A stretch of 64,000 bases of DNA from Haemonchus contortus (GCA_000469685.2 LS997566.1:24326432-24390431); one strand, 5' to 3'. Positions 35,991-48,000 are shown, numbered from the stretch's first letter. The notes: generated by a model not told the origin, from the sequence alone. A program made the numbers and translations.

Positions 35991-37101
35991 TTAGGTTGGT
36001 GCAAAAGAAATGCAGGTTTTTTGTTTTACTAGTTTCAACACTATTTTTTTTAAAGAAAGCTAAGCCTTTTTCTTGGGGTATAATATATTGTTGGAAAGCT
36101 TATTCTTTGTACTTTTTAAATATGTATGTGAAATTTCATTCAAATCGCTTATTTTTGAAAAAATGTGTTTTCATTTTCAGATGTCTAATCGCAATTTTCG
36201 TCAAATTTACTTCTATGAGTTCAAACTGGGTCGGACTGTCGTTCAAACCGCTCGAAATATCAACGAAGTATGGGACCAGGGAAGTGTCAACGAATGCACA
36301 GTACAACGTTGGTTCCAGAAGTTCCGTGCCGGCAACACCAGCCTCGAAAACGAACCACATGGCAGCCGTCTACCAACACTTGATAACGATCAGTTGAAGG
36401 CGTCCGTCGAAGCTGATCCGCACAAAACGACACGAGACATTGCGAAGGAACTCAATGTCCATCACACTACAATTGTTCGCCATTTGAAGCAAATTGGGGA
36501 GACTAAGAAGCTTGACGAATGGGTTCCGCATGAATTGACCGAAAGTCAGAAAAATCGTCGTTTTGAGAAATCGTCGGCTCATCTTTTGCGCAAGGCCAGC
36601 AATCCATTTCTTGAACGGATTGTGACTTGCGATGAGAAATGAATACTTTATGACAACAGGAGACGATCTGCCCAGTGGTCGGACCAAAAAGAAGCTCAAG
36701 AAGAAAGATCAAGTGTTGGTAGACGGCTGCCATGTGGTTCATCTTCGAGGCTGGTGTTGCCGGCACGGAACTTTTGGAACCAACGTTGTACTGTGCATTC
36801 GTTGACACTTCCCTGGCCCCATACTTTGTTGATATTTCGAGCGGTCTGAGCGGCAGTTCAACCCAGTTTGAACTCATAGAAGTAAATTTGACGAAAATTG
36901 CGATTAGACATCTGAAAATGAAAACACATTTTTTCAAAAATAAGCGATTTGAATGAAATTTCACATACATATTCAAAAACTGCAAAGAATAAGCTTTCCA
37001 ACCATATATAATACCCCATGAAAAAGGCTTAGTTTTCTCTAAAAAAAATAGTGTTGAAACTGGTGAAACAAAAAACCTGCATTTCTTTTGCACCAACCTA
37101 A
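35991..37101. mobile_element. Fold-back mariner with ~394-bp inverted arms
   Basis: TIRs 'ttaggttggtgcaaaagaaa' at both ends, flanked by TA. The left arm 35991-36384 recurs almost exactly inverted at 36708-37101, a far longer repeat than the ~30 bp usual for mariners. The unique centre is 36385-36707. The right half of the parent element has been replaced by an inverted copy of its left end. Confidence 0.92.
36181..36642 (+). pseudogene. Mariner transposase, N-terminal half, truncated
   Basis: The frame from 36181 encodes the paired HTH DNA-binding part of a mariner transposase (RQIYFYEFKLGRT, NERTVQRWFQKF-like, TRDIAKELNVHHTTIVRHL, WVPHELTESQKNRR, up to IVTCDEK). The first catalytic Asp is in TCDEK. 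The next codon, normally Trp, is TGA at 36640-36642. A few residues continue in frame (YDNRRRSAQW) before the inverted arm begins, so most of the catalytic domain is missing. Confidence 0.9.
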
Positions 37102-37124
37102 TAGTAGGATCATATATAGTAGGA

Positions 37125-38100
37125 TATTGACTAGGAACACCCTGGTTGTACAAGATTTCAATTACCTTTTTTCTTGACGTTTTCAAAGGGTTTCTTCAGA
37201 TGGATGAACGTCAGACATACGCATCCTTATTTTTTTGATAATTCAATGAGTCTCGTGGCAGTGTGGATGTGATCAAACGTACTGAATCCTCTCCGAAACC
37301 CTGCTTGCTCGCTGGGCTGTTGTTCAGCTAATATTGTACCGATCTTCTTGACCGTGTGAAACGTTTGTAGATTACGGAGAGCAGGCAGAATGGGCGACAG
37401 TTGTCAACGTCTTCTGCGTCTCCCTTCTTATGCAGCCAACGCAGCTTTGCTGGTTTTTCCCGATATGGGCACTTTGGTCGAATATGGGCACTTTGGTCGA
37501 TAGCTAAGGGAGGCTGTTAAGATATCTGGTTTGATCGTATCAAAGCCTGGCGCCGTACAGTTTACAATTCCTCTCCTTCATGTGGCAACTTCGAAAGGGG
37601 TCGAGTGGAAGTTGTAGGTGGCCCTCTCCACTGCCCTTCAAGATGCTGTAACTGTTCCGTTGGAACGTTGAAGGGAAGCCGTCTTGGTTTTGCAATTGAC
37701 GAAGCTACGGCGGGCCTGATAAACGGTTTTCCGGATTTAGCTTGGTCCAAAATTGCTGCTCTTCTCTGTTCAAGATCTTCCTTTATTGCTTCACAGCATA
37801 GCTTTGCAAGTTAGGTCGTTTGTTGATGATTGCCCTCGGATCCAAGCAATTCCACGCTTTCGTATCAATTCTATAGTCTGCGAGAGAATGTCCATTGGCT
37901 ACTTGTTAACTCTCAGCTTTCCCAGAACTATCGTGAAGATATTCGACGAGTTGCATCTCTCTCCACGCACTGAGAAACAGAAAGTAGCGCGAAAGAGACA
38001 ATGGTTGGATCTCAAATAGAATTTCGGGACAACATCGACGTCGGTCAGGCAAAAGTTCGGTTGAAGCCTATTTTTTATGGAACTGCCTACCACGTCACTC
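37125..38100 (-). mobile_element. RTE-type retrotransposon fragment (linker and RT N-terminus)
   Basis: Minus-strand frames with stops and shifts spell RTE segments in order: a linker (EQRRAA..LDQAKSGKPFIRPAVASSIAKPRR), then LHKKGDAEDVDNCRPFCLLSV, then QPSEQAGFRRGFSTFDHIHT, then ending near VIEILYNQGVPSQY at 37125. There the Helitron copy 3 end interrupts it. The next RT residues appear at 32770-32241. Confidence 0.85.
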
Positions 38101-38149
38101 AAGGGTCCACCATAAATGAGAGCCTGCTTTCATAGTCCACGATTTGGCC

Positions 38150-38640
38150 GAACGAGCGAGCGACCGTGGGAGGGACTTATCGTCCGGTGGTGTCGACCAA
38201 GATTCAGTTGTAAACAAGGGGCAAGCGCCGCCGCGGTACACGCAATTGCGTAGGGAAACCGAAATCTTGAGCTCCGTCGGTGAAGAAAGGTCGGGGACGG
38301 TGTTGCTTACGCAAAGGAATCTTGGATCAGGTGGGCCGGACACTTCGCTCGATATAGTGATGACCGACGGATCACGGCGACTAACTGGGTCCTTCTAGAC
38401 TTAAAACGAACCCAGGATTGAATCAGCGGCATCTTTCATAGTCCACGACCGGTCGGTCGTGGACTGTGAGAGATGCGAGCGCGATGGCCAAAATTCTTCG
38501 CGAGAGCTCCGCTATGCTTCTTGTCTTTCGAGCAAGGACTGGACCACTCCGGCTATCGGCAAGGACGAATGGAGGGTTAGGGGCGCTCGCTCCAGGAGGT
38601 CGATGATCGAGGTACGACAGGTTATGCTTGTAATTTTAGG
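38150..38640 (+). mobile_element. RTE-type retrotransposon fragment, C-terminal region
   Basis: Plus-strand fragments in shifting frames: WIRWAGHFARYSDDR near 38325, and LSSKDWTTPAIGKDEWR near 38524 corresponding to the 'W..LARDRDKW' terminal motif of RTE ORFs. It points the opposite way to the neighbouring RTE piece, so it is a separate insertion. Confidence 0.8.
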
Positions 38641-39879
38641 ATACACAACTGGAATGAAGTTTCTCTGTTTGAAGATTTTTATGCAAATGCGGTGTTCATG
38701 ATCAGAAAAAAATCCTGAACAATCCATCTGAAAGAAGCCAGCTACAGTTACTTTCCCAGCTTCAAATATTATTGCCGAGTAAGGCTTGCAAGATTATCGT
38801 GGTACGCCACCCAGCCCTTCTACCCTCCAATCGTACCCACTACTTGTGTTTGAAGACGGTTCTTACCCCAACGAATATGGTTTGTACCCAAGCCTCAGGA
38901 GTTGAGTAGCACCAGAATGCCTTGTGGAGAAGCTGTGATGAGTTAAGAATTGGATATTGACTCGTCAACCTCGGTGCTCTTTCCTCTTACTAAGGCTCGA
39001 GTGGAAAAACTATTTCTAAGGCTAAAGTTACGCTATATTTCTAGACCATGAGACGTTTCTAAGCATCACTATTGGCTCGCAAAGTCGGCCACTACTTCTC
39101 TGCTCTATACCGCTCAATATTGGTAAAGAGTAAAGAACGCCTCTCTGCTGTTGCCTCCTCCTCCCCCCCCCCTCCCTCCCACCTCTGCACCAACAACGTC
39201 ATTTTCTTCTGGTTTGGCTTCTCCGCAAGTCTCCGCATGGCTTGTTTTTCAAACGTTATTTGTTCTGTTCCCACATATACCACGTATCGAGAGAGCTTGG
39301 GCTAGGATAAAAGTTGGAACTGCTTTGCATCCTAACCACTCTTCGGACCAAGGCCGGTGGATTGCTGCACTACTTAGTCTTCGTTTCTGCGTTGAAAAAA
39401 AAAACCGAACTTCGGGAATAACTCGCGATTGAATACTCATCCTAGATATCCTAAAAGTTCGGGAACTTACAGGAAAAATTTCCATTTGAAGGGAGAGACA
39501 TTCACGATGCAACTAAACAGTATTTACTGAATAACCAGATTGCATGTATCAAGAAATCAGTCAAGATTTATGTTTGGCGTGGGAGATCCGAATTCTTGAT
39601 AAGCGAGTCTTCAATTGATATCAGGTGGGACTTTCTTACGAAGAAGAGACGAAGGACGAAGAACAGTTTCGTCGATACTTTGTATCTGAGGAGATCTGTG
39701 AACTTCGGGGCACCGTCTACATGATTCAATGTGGGGGATGGTCTGACGAAGGCATTATATGCCGGAAGCTTACCAATAACGTGAAGTATCAAGAGCTTCG
39801 AATATACACACTAAAAGCGACAAAGACGAGAATAGTTAAAATTGTTGGATACTAAAGCTTTACGGTTTTGCTCTCTCCA
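38641..39879. other. Intergenic with unresolved repeats
   Basis: No host gene supported. It holds a tRNA-like relic near 38960-39010 and a 76-codon acidic frame at 39625-39855 (GLSYEEETKDEEQFRRYFVSEE...) that follows a 3' splice-like 'gatatcag' and ends in a stop codon. I do not recognise it; it could be a terminal exon or chance. Confidence 0.4.
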
Positions 39880-40817
39880 TTAACTCTTTGACGACAGCGC
39901 GGCTCAACGGTGGGCTTTGCTTGTAGCTTTTTGTGTTTGATGGGTTTGCAATCACTAAATGACACTATACACAAAAAGGGCCAAGATAAACAGCTAATCC
40001 CCTAAATAAATTCAATTCTATCCCTGGAAATCGCACTTTTTGTGCATTTTTCGATAACAATCATTGTAAAAATGACGTTCAAATTGCTGTCCCTTGAGAA
40101 TTGACTCGTCGTATGGTAGCGTAAACACTTCCATAAGCTCGAGTTAGTTGCTTGTAACAAATTTTTCGAGAACTTGCCCACGTTTTGATCTATCCTCAAC
40201 TTTTATCAGTATTCCTTTTCGCCTTTTCGGGTGTCGGACAAGTGGGTGCTACGAAAGCCATTCTATTCTCATTTTAGTTTATAAGTCATCCTCTAGTTAT
40301 CGGTATAGAGATGCATTCCTTGATTCAAAAGTCCGTCCATTAGTCATGACCATAGCAAGTACAGCTGCTGGACCCTTGATGTGGGCTGTCTACCGAATTA
40401 AATCTCAAATCTGTATCCTAAGTGTACATAGCCCCCCATGTGTCACACCTTCAGAACATAGCTTGATAAATATCATTCGTCAGTTTTATTTTCGTCGGGT
40501 ACGACAAATAATCTTTGAAAACCGATCTCCAAATCGTCCACTGCAAGCTGATCCATTTCTACTCCCAAGCTGTATTAGGCATAAAACCCAAATTTATCTA
40601 AAGCTGAAATCGCATAAGTAATTACCTGATTTACACATATTTCAAACTAAATCATGAAGAAAAACGCTTGAAAAAAAAGCAAGTTGTTCACCCTAGGAAA
40701 ATGTATGAACCGTGGAACAGCGCGGCTCAACGGTGAGCCGCGGAAGCGGAAAGCTTCGAAATGCGTCTGTCCCGCGCGCCAGACACGCAAAAAGGCGCGC
40801 TGTGGTCAGGGGGTTAA
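39880..40817. mobile_element. piggyBac-like TTAA element, copy b (empty site for Helitron 1)
   Basis: 938 bp including TTAA at each end (39880-39883, 40814-40817). The left terminus is 'ttaactctttgacgacagcgcg' and the complement of the right terminus 'ttaaccccctgaccacagcgc'. A subterminal 'gcggctcaacggtgagccgc' palindrome lies at 40726-40743. The interior is collinear with copy a in inverse. Where copy a has Helitron 1, this copy reads continuously 'gctgtattaggcataaaa' (about 40569-40587). No transposase is recognised. Confidence 0.8.
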
Positions 40818-43259
40818 ACAAAATCGTTAGGTTAAGAGAGGAGTCGATTCTGATATTCCAGCTTACTTTGTATATGGATCAATACATAATGGGTAGTGTA
40901 ATGAAAATGAAGGGGTTTTGTTTCAGATGAGATATGTTTCGAATAGGGCAACGCCTTCTACTCACTCACTCATTGAAAACTAGCTGCACGTGCGGATCTC
41001 GTTCTCGGGTTTTGCGATTAAATGATCTCTCACGATTCACAAGCAAGAGCGTTCACCTTTCCATGACGTAAGTAATTTATCATTCAGTACACAAATGCTT
41101 TGTTAGTATGTTGACAGATTACACTGACGATCGGCAAATTGTATACGTTCGCAGACGAATGTCTGAACGAATAGTGGCTGAATTCATGATTTTGTTTGCA
41201 ACTGAATCTAATGGACATGATGTTTGAGAGAAATGAGTTTCTGCTGATGCTTTGTTCACGTTTCACGAAAGAACACATTCAAACGTCCGAACTACGTCAG
41301 TCTGAGCGAGGAAATCGCCATTAGGAACTATTCAGATTCATTCAGAAAAAGAACTGAGCCGGAGTAATTGCAGTTTGCTAATTCCAATCAAGGAGCAGCG
41401 AAGAAGACAAGAAACATTCGGTCCCTTCTTACCCTACACTCCAGAGATTGCTTTCTGAGTTTACCGGTGTCCTGCATCCAGCCGAACGACCGACCGACGG
41501 CGGCGCCAGCCGTGTTATTGACTAGCTGGCGCGTGTCCATCGGCGTCGGCTGTAGGAACTCCCCTCCGATCTACCCTGTTCGCTTTGCGGCATGCAGCGG
41601 AACTTTTCTTTTAGTTGTCTCGCGGTTTCAAAGTGCAACTACCGTACTCAACCCACCTCCCCACCAATCGGTAGAACACCGTATTTCTCGTTGACTGCCT
41701 TTCTTTTTGATTGGTTTTATTGTTTTTGCTGTTTCTTTTTCGTTTTTGTTCTAGACTTAGTTGTTCCGAATGACTCCTTCTTTATTATCGACGATCAAGA
41801 TCTCAATGGGATTGTAAAAAGTGGCCAGCAAATGTGGGTAATTGAAGGGCTCTGCGCGCTCCAATCGTCCATCGCATAACTGCGATTTGGTGTGGAGATA
41901 CAGGTTTCATCAGCGTTCGGTGTTCTCAATACGTAGCCTGCAACACCGCCGGTGGGACGGAAGGCACCGGTAAACTCGGAAAGCAGCCAAAGACATACCG
42001 TGCTCAGGCAAGATGGGCATGTAATTTGCACCATCTAGTGCGTTCCCAAAAGAGCAATTCTAGTGTTCTTTGATATCAGTAAGTGTCTTGTGGTAGAGGT
42101 TGGGAGGGGGAGGTTGCAGAGCTACAATCTCTTTGACGGAGGGAAATTAGCGACAGCGCACAGCTTCATGCACCAGGAGCAGAAGATTGCGTGAGTCGCA
42201 CGCGTGATGCGAGCCGTGGTATCCGTGTGGTTTTTTGCTGAACCCTACGAATATATAATAATATACAAACTTGATACAGCCGCCAGCTCCATGTTCAGGC
42301 TTTGTAATGACTCTTCAACGTGATTACAAGGCAACACGAACACTCACTATTCGATCGATACCTCCGGCGAGGTCACCAAATGCGGGAACTTTGCAAGTTC
42401 CACATCAAAGTACAAAACTGGAATCCTATAAGTTCCCATTCCAAAGAACTAAACACACCGCCCATCGGAGCTAGTATATAAGCCTGCCCTTTTTTTGGGG
42501 TATACCAGTTTACAAACTAATTACCAAGCTGGTGTAAAACCCCCAGTTTGTGCCAGCTCCACACTTCAGCGACTCGGCGGTTCCGCAGTTGTTCAGTGCT
42601 GCGAGCGGCAATCAACCCTCTTCTCCAACCTCCTCCGCTCTTCAACGGCTCATTTCCAAGGAAGACAGACAATCGTCCCTACGACAATGAACGAGAGCAG
42701 CATCATACAAACAACTGATAGAGAGAAGCAAGGCGCAACTTTCTGGCATTCTACCGCCGAATCGTCGAGTCGAAACCTTATTTTCTTTCCTTAACGTCGA
42801 GGCCTTATTTCGAAATTTATGAGTGGAAAAAAGATCTGCTCTGTGTGTCTCGACCGCCTCGACCGATTACTGGTTTACACTGACTCTTAACGCTAAAGGA
42901 TGTAGAATTACCGGTGCTATATCCGGCAGTTCGATAACTGCAAGAGTACAGGGTGGTACACGTTCCGCAGGAGATAAAGTAATTATTGGTTACTCACTGG
43001 CACAGTGTCTCCCACTCCGCTCAAATGTTCAAGGGTATCTGTGTGTTACTAGGGTCAATGCCTTCATTATTTTGAAGCATTCGGTTTCGAGTCTGTGAGA
43101 AGTCTGTTCAGGGTGGCTGAAAAAGATAGGACGCTCCGTCTAGCGCTTGCGGCACTTTGCCAATGAGTACTTTCATAATCTTTGAGGCTTTTCGAAAGCA
43201 CAGGAGATGTACAGTAGCCGTATGGCACATGGTTAAACGTCTGCGTAAACCGTCGCAAC
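40818..43259. other. No supported gene; mixed sequence
   Basis: Includes a GC-richer stretch near 41500-41560 and several short open frames with no recognised motif. A minus-strand frame at 42034-41795 (79 codons) has a splice-like interruption but no family match. Upstream CRLS1 exon(s) coding for the mitochondrial presequence may lie in this region or beyond, but I could not place them. Confidence 0.4.
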
Positions 43260-43803
43260 GAAAGTTTCTGCGCAACGATCCACCATCGAGAAGTTGCTGA
43301 AAGAAGGTATCAGGAGTTGTAAGATAGCGGAGCAACTCGGCGTTCCCTCTTCAACAGTTCGAAATGCCTCTGCTGCTCTTAGGACTCGAAAACATACCTC
43401 TGAGATGTCAAAAACGTGCGGCTTAGAACAGTGAACCTATCAAAGATTGGCTGCGAACAGTGATCCTATCAACGATATGTGAAATTGATAGAAGGAGAAC
43501 ACACGACGATAGAGTCTGCACGAACTAAATTGCTCTAACCTCGACATCTACCTTCAAACCATTCAGAAGATAGTGGAATTTCGCTTAAAGCTGAACAGTG
43601 GTCGGCTCTGTCGAGGACAGTTGGTTCCGGAGCAGTCAGAAAAATCTCGACCGGTAAAATGCAAAAAATCTTTGCGAAAGCTCAGAACGGGTAGCATCTC
43701 TAACGTGATCTGGACTCACTCAGAAAATTCTCACGATGGATTCTTTTCAAACCTGTCAAAAGCTGACGACGCGTCCTCGAAACGCCTTCCTGAGCATAGC
43801 TGA
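43260..43803 (+). pseudogene. Tc1/mariner-superfamily transposase relic
   Basis: Plus-strand frames with stops: IEKLLKEGIRSCKIAEQLGV followed by PSSTVR (HTH), then TIQKIVEFRLKL, then SISNVIWTHSENSHDGFF and PEHS, which follow the order of a Tc1-like transposase (the VIWTDEK-type box has lost its Asp/Glu). It breaks off at 43803. Confidence 0.75.
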
Positions 43804-43853
43804 CTGTCTGCGGAAAGTGCGATTATTGCGGGTGTTGCTTGACATCAAATAAT

Positions 43854-44154
43854 AAAAGGATAAAGGATAAAGTTCTTGGCGTTAATCAATCCCGTCTGAG
43901 AGATGCGCCCCAGCACTCGACTTCCAATCAGAATCGTAGTTAATGAGTGCGTATGTGGCCTATACAATGACTTGCGGTGGCCAGGCGATGTACAAGTCAG
44001 TGCTTTTATCCTCCCAGACGAGTCTGGTACCAATTCACCGACCCCGGAGGGATGGAAGGATTGGTTGGCCTAGGCGGGCATCGTTCCGGGATTTGAACCC
44101 CTGACCGTGCGTGTGATATAGTGCGCCACTTGCCACTACACCACCTCCGCCCCT
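43854..44154 (-). repeat. tRNA-derived SINE, full-length copy with target duplication
   Basis: On the minus strand: a tRNA-like head with A box 'tggtgtagtgg' and B box 'ggttcaaatcc', then a ~200-bp body, then a (tttatcc)n tail at 43857-43872. It is flanked by a perfect 13-bp direct repeat 'gacatcaaataat' (43841-43853 and 44155-44167), showing target-primed insertion. A LINE-type tail of this form suggests mobilisation by a non-LTR element; which one is unknown. Confidence 0.93.
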
Positions 44155-44317
44155 GACATCAAATAATGCAAAACAATATTGGACTTAATCGACAGAAAAA
44201 TGAAAATTGACTCTAAGCTTCACCAAAAGGTACTTTTAATAAACACCCTCTTAATCCTAGTCAGTGAGCACTTCGGTGATCAATCGTCCTTCAACGAAAT
44301 TGGACCCTTCACATGCC

Positions 44318-44764
44318 TTAAAATTGACTGAAGCCGTTGTCACTGCGCACTTCTCCAGGTACTTGAGCAGGAATATCTGACCTCTTTCTTCGCCAAACCT
44401 CAATCCAATGGACTTCTCTTTGTGAGTTATTTGGAGAGAAAGAACACAAGGTTACGCGGCGAACTTCCGGATCGTTCCACTGGTGACTCGAATCTTTCCC
44501 TTCACAATCGCTTACGGCGAGCAGGACTTCCCGTTGGGGAGAAGATAAGGCCCATCGGTAAGCTGTCAGGTGAGCATAAAATGTTCCTGTTTCATCCTTG
44601 AGCAGGGTCGAAAATGAGCGGTCATGGACACGTGATGAACTCGCTGAGTATCCTTTTGAGCACCCGTTGTTCGATCGGGTTGCTAATATATACATGTAGA
44701 AAAATTGCTGCGTTGATAAACCTAACAAGGGGACCCGTTGAATCCGAGGGCTGATCATTGTCAA
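44318..44764 (-). other. Unrecognised 148-codon open frame
   Basis: Open frame on the minus strand with a mixed hydrophilic composition (SSSRVHDRSFSTLLKDETGTF ... VRRVTLCSFSPNNSQREVHW). I recognise no family. It overlaps another minus frame and has no clear start context. It lies in a repeat-rich zone and may be a transposon remnant or chance. Confidence 0.25.
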
Positions 44765-45081
44765 GGTCTAGAGCAACTTGATCATAAGCGTAAGCAAGAC
44801 CGTTTATTGAATACCAACTACAATGCCGTTTAGACGACTCTTCAGAGCCCTTTGTCGAATTTATGGTGTCGCGCAATTTCAGGCATTTTGCGATCCGATT
44901 GATAGAAAGACTTTTTGCAAACTGTGAATTACTTTCTGCTATGAATTGCTGTGAGTGTCCTAATATCCAGCGGTCTGTAATGTATACTATGACGAATACT
45001 ACATTTTTGGTTTCTAATTTGGTCAGTGCATTGGCCACTGTTGTTTATGCTGTAGATTTTTCGAATCAGTTGATATTTCAG

Positions 45082-48000
45082 GTCCTTCTTGACTTCCTCA
45101 CCTAATGAAGAAGCGGGCGAAGATGTCAAGAAGAGAGGATCGCCATCGGTTATCGATAGAGGCCGCTACAAACTCAGCACCGTACCTAATGCTTTATGTA
45201 TAGGAAGGTAATGATGATTTGCTTACATATTTCTAGGCTCATGCGATAATTATCTAACCCATAGGAATCGTTCATGTCTACGTCTTCTAGCTCCCGATCA
45301 CGACTGAAGTGTATATAGCAACACTCATGACTCACAGTATTCATCGTCAAGATATGAATAATGCTAAGGCAGATTCCACAATACATTCATCTATACAGTA
45401 TAATCACATGTATTCCGTTGATCATCGATTTCCAGGCGCCAGTAAGGTCTCCATTCGTTCCTGTCACGAGCCAGAAAGCTCCAGTGAATTGTCCTTGCCT
45501 CTGCGACACGAGGCACAGCATTCTTTTCGTTCAGAGCTCCCGTGAAGAAGTCTGTCCATCGCGTTGGCGGCTTGACGTCCCCAAGGATCCAGTCAGCAAC
45601 CGCCCTGGTCCAAGCATCATCACTATATCGCATAATGTGTCCAACCCACCTGATCTTCGGTTTCTTGGCGTAATCATCGGCATCCCTGATCTTCGTTGTT
45701 TGACAGAGCTCGGAACTCCGATTCCTTTCTGGACTTGCGTGTGTGGAAAATCCGAGCATCGTCCTTCCCAAAGCGCGTTGAGTAATGCTGACAGCATTCC
45801 ATCCTGCTCTCCTCCGAAGCAGGAAAAACAGCGGTTTTCGAAAGGTGAGCGCGGATCCAAATGTTCTTTGTACTCTTCACCACTCCCTCAATATTTTAAA
45901 GTGCTCCCCACGCGGCGCGGTTACCTGAGCTCAGCTTCAGGGTAGGTCGTTGATCATGTTGACTTTCCGAGTTAGATATACCTAACTAGGGCATTGAGAG
46001 ATATTTGTTCGGTTCCGCGAAGGGAGCGTCAGGTACCAAACCGTTTCTCATGAACATCGTCTTTGTTAAAGGCACAGTTCACGATAATTTTGAGGTACCC
46101 TTCTTAACTCGAAAAGTGAAAGTATTTATTGAGGGTAAAGCATCGGTGGCAAGGAAAACGAGAAAATTGACCAAATTAGTTACAAAGAAGGTACCCTAAA
46201 AGTAGTGAAAATAGAAGTCGCACGAGATGACCATGAAGGAAATGGCATGGAAGGGGTATTCGAACGAGATTTCAACTGTTGTAATTACGCAAAGAGCTGC
46301 ATACATAAGCCAGTATTGGCCAAAAGTGCCTTTCACTGTCGGCAAAGCTTTCGGTTGACGAGGTTGTGCTCTATTTCATTATGTAACTTTCGACCAGATG
46401 ACTCCAATGCCCACAAAGTAACAACGAATTACCATGATTAGTGTGGATCGACATGTCAAACTGGGGAATCCGACAAGTTTTGCATGAAACTGTCGTGCTC
46501 TCTGGAGTGCATTTACAGCTTCATATAGGTCCTATTCAGCTTCTATTCCTCTTGGCATGATGTTGCATAAGCAACAGAGACTGCCAGATCTAGGGTTGAG
46601 TCACGTCTTCGTCTCTATTTCCTCGCAGACGTCCGATATAAGCTGTCAAGCTTTCGTACGAGTCGATATTCATGGTCAAGTGCGTGTCATGAGAGCACCT
46701 ACGCCGCCGACGCCTCTGTTATCGCATGTTCCAAGAACTAGTTCTTCTCCAGTCTTGGATTCAGCATGCAGCGGGCGATGCTTTCTCGTCTCGGTCACTC
46801 CAATGATGTCGTACTTGATCTCTCCAGCTTGCATGATCAGAGCTTCGATACACGCTTCCGATGCAAGCGTTCGTTCACTGAGGTACAAATTGTCACCTTT
46901 GTATTTTCCTTTTAGGCAGCCTGTTTTGGCTGGGGAGTTCTAGCAGCTCCTCTTTATTTGAGGGCATTACTCTCGCTGCTGTAGTGCTGTAGTGAATGCT
47001 CCTTCAGCTTTTCAGATTCGGGGAAACTAGGTCCATTCATGTTAGTGTTATTCTATATGAGTACCCACGAGTAGCTGGTCAGGCTCTAACGTGTGGGCCG
47101 GGTTTACTCGGAGTAGCTGGCCAGGCTATCCCAAAGTAGACGAAGTTCGAAGCGAAGCCTTCTTTTGAACGGAGAGTCCGCGCGTACCTTCGCACACTCT
47201 ACTATATCCATACATGCATGTCTGGCTACACCTACGAGATACAGAAGGTATATCGACCAGCACAGTAGAAACAGGAGTTTCATCTCTTAAATCCACTTGC
47301 GTCTTTGAGCAAGTACAGGCGACTTTTGGTCGGCGATTCGCTAGCCAACTGGAATCCTTCAGTGAAAGAGGACCCTCAGTGAAGGTGATCCGTAGACAGC
47401 GAATAATAGTGTAAAGAATGAAGAGGCACAATTTGCAGCACTGGGGCATTCTGTTAAGGGGGGATAACGAGTTCACGACACGTGCCGAGACTTCGATTGA
47501 GTCATGAAGCCTAGAACGATGTAGGCAAATTGCAACGTCGTCCCTGGTCGGAAGAGCCTTTAATTATCTCACTCGCGACTTTTACTCGGGTCACACCCCT
47601 CTCTAATTCATCGCCTGACAGCAAGAGACATAGGGGGAGCTTGGGCAGGAACAAGCGAATTACAGTATATATATTGGGTTGTAACATAAGTTCGTAGAGT
47701 TTCGTGTTAGGGTCATTTTACAACGATTCGCTTTGTTTTTTTGTGAAGTGTATATATTCATTTGAAAGAGCTCTTTCTCCTCTATAAAACGGTATTATTC
47801 GTTTTTTTAGATAATCTAGTTGTACGTCTTTTTTCTGGCTCAGAATTGGAATATCCAGGAGGAGAAAATCAGCATTTTCGACATCTGCATTTCATCGAGT
47901 TCAATAAGCAGCCGAAGCCGCTCGGGACATATGCAGTGTGTACGAGGAAGGTGTCTTAGGTGTGTCTTTGGGTGGCCCCAGGAGAGCCAATGAAGCCGAG

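Larger units (their letters stand above)
35760..37124 (-). mobile_element. Truncated Helitron, copy 3 (holds fold-back mariner)
   Basis: The 5' terminus at 37124 reads, on the minus strand, 'tcctactatatatgatcc', like copy 2 ('tcctacttactataaag'), and is preceded by A. Past the nested mariner, 35946-35990 and a (cacata)n run, 35765-35850 matches the ~125-bp unit of copy 2 (complement of 'tcctgtactcctaccaa' and so on). The 3' hairpin end is not found, so the element is truncated. A 13-nt G run lies at about 35816-35826 and beyond. Confidence 0.6.

Noticed and set aside
36503..37186. 227-codon minus frame
   Set aside because: It is mainly the antisense of the inverted arm of the fold-back mariner, so it is a shadow of the duplicated transposase region.
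40148..40621. 157-codon plus frame as a protein-coding gene
   Set aside because: It lies wholly within the piggyBac-like copy b and is not kept open in copy a.
44863..45062. CRLS1 presequence exon starting MVSRNFRHFAIRL
   Set aside because: Arg-rich and tempting, but its donor leaves phase 1 while the exon at 45082 needs two preceding nucleotides.
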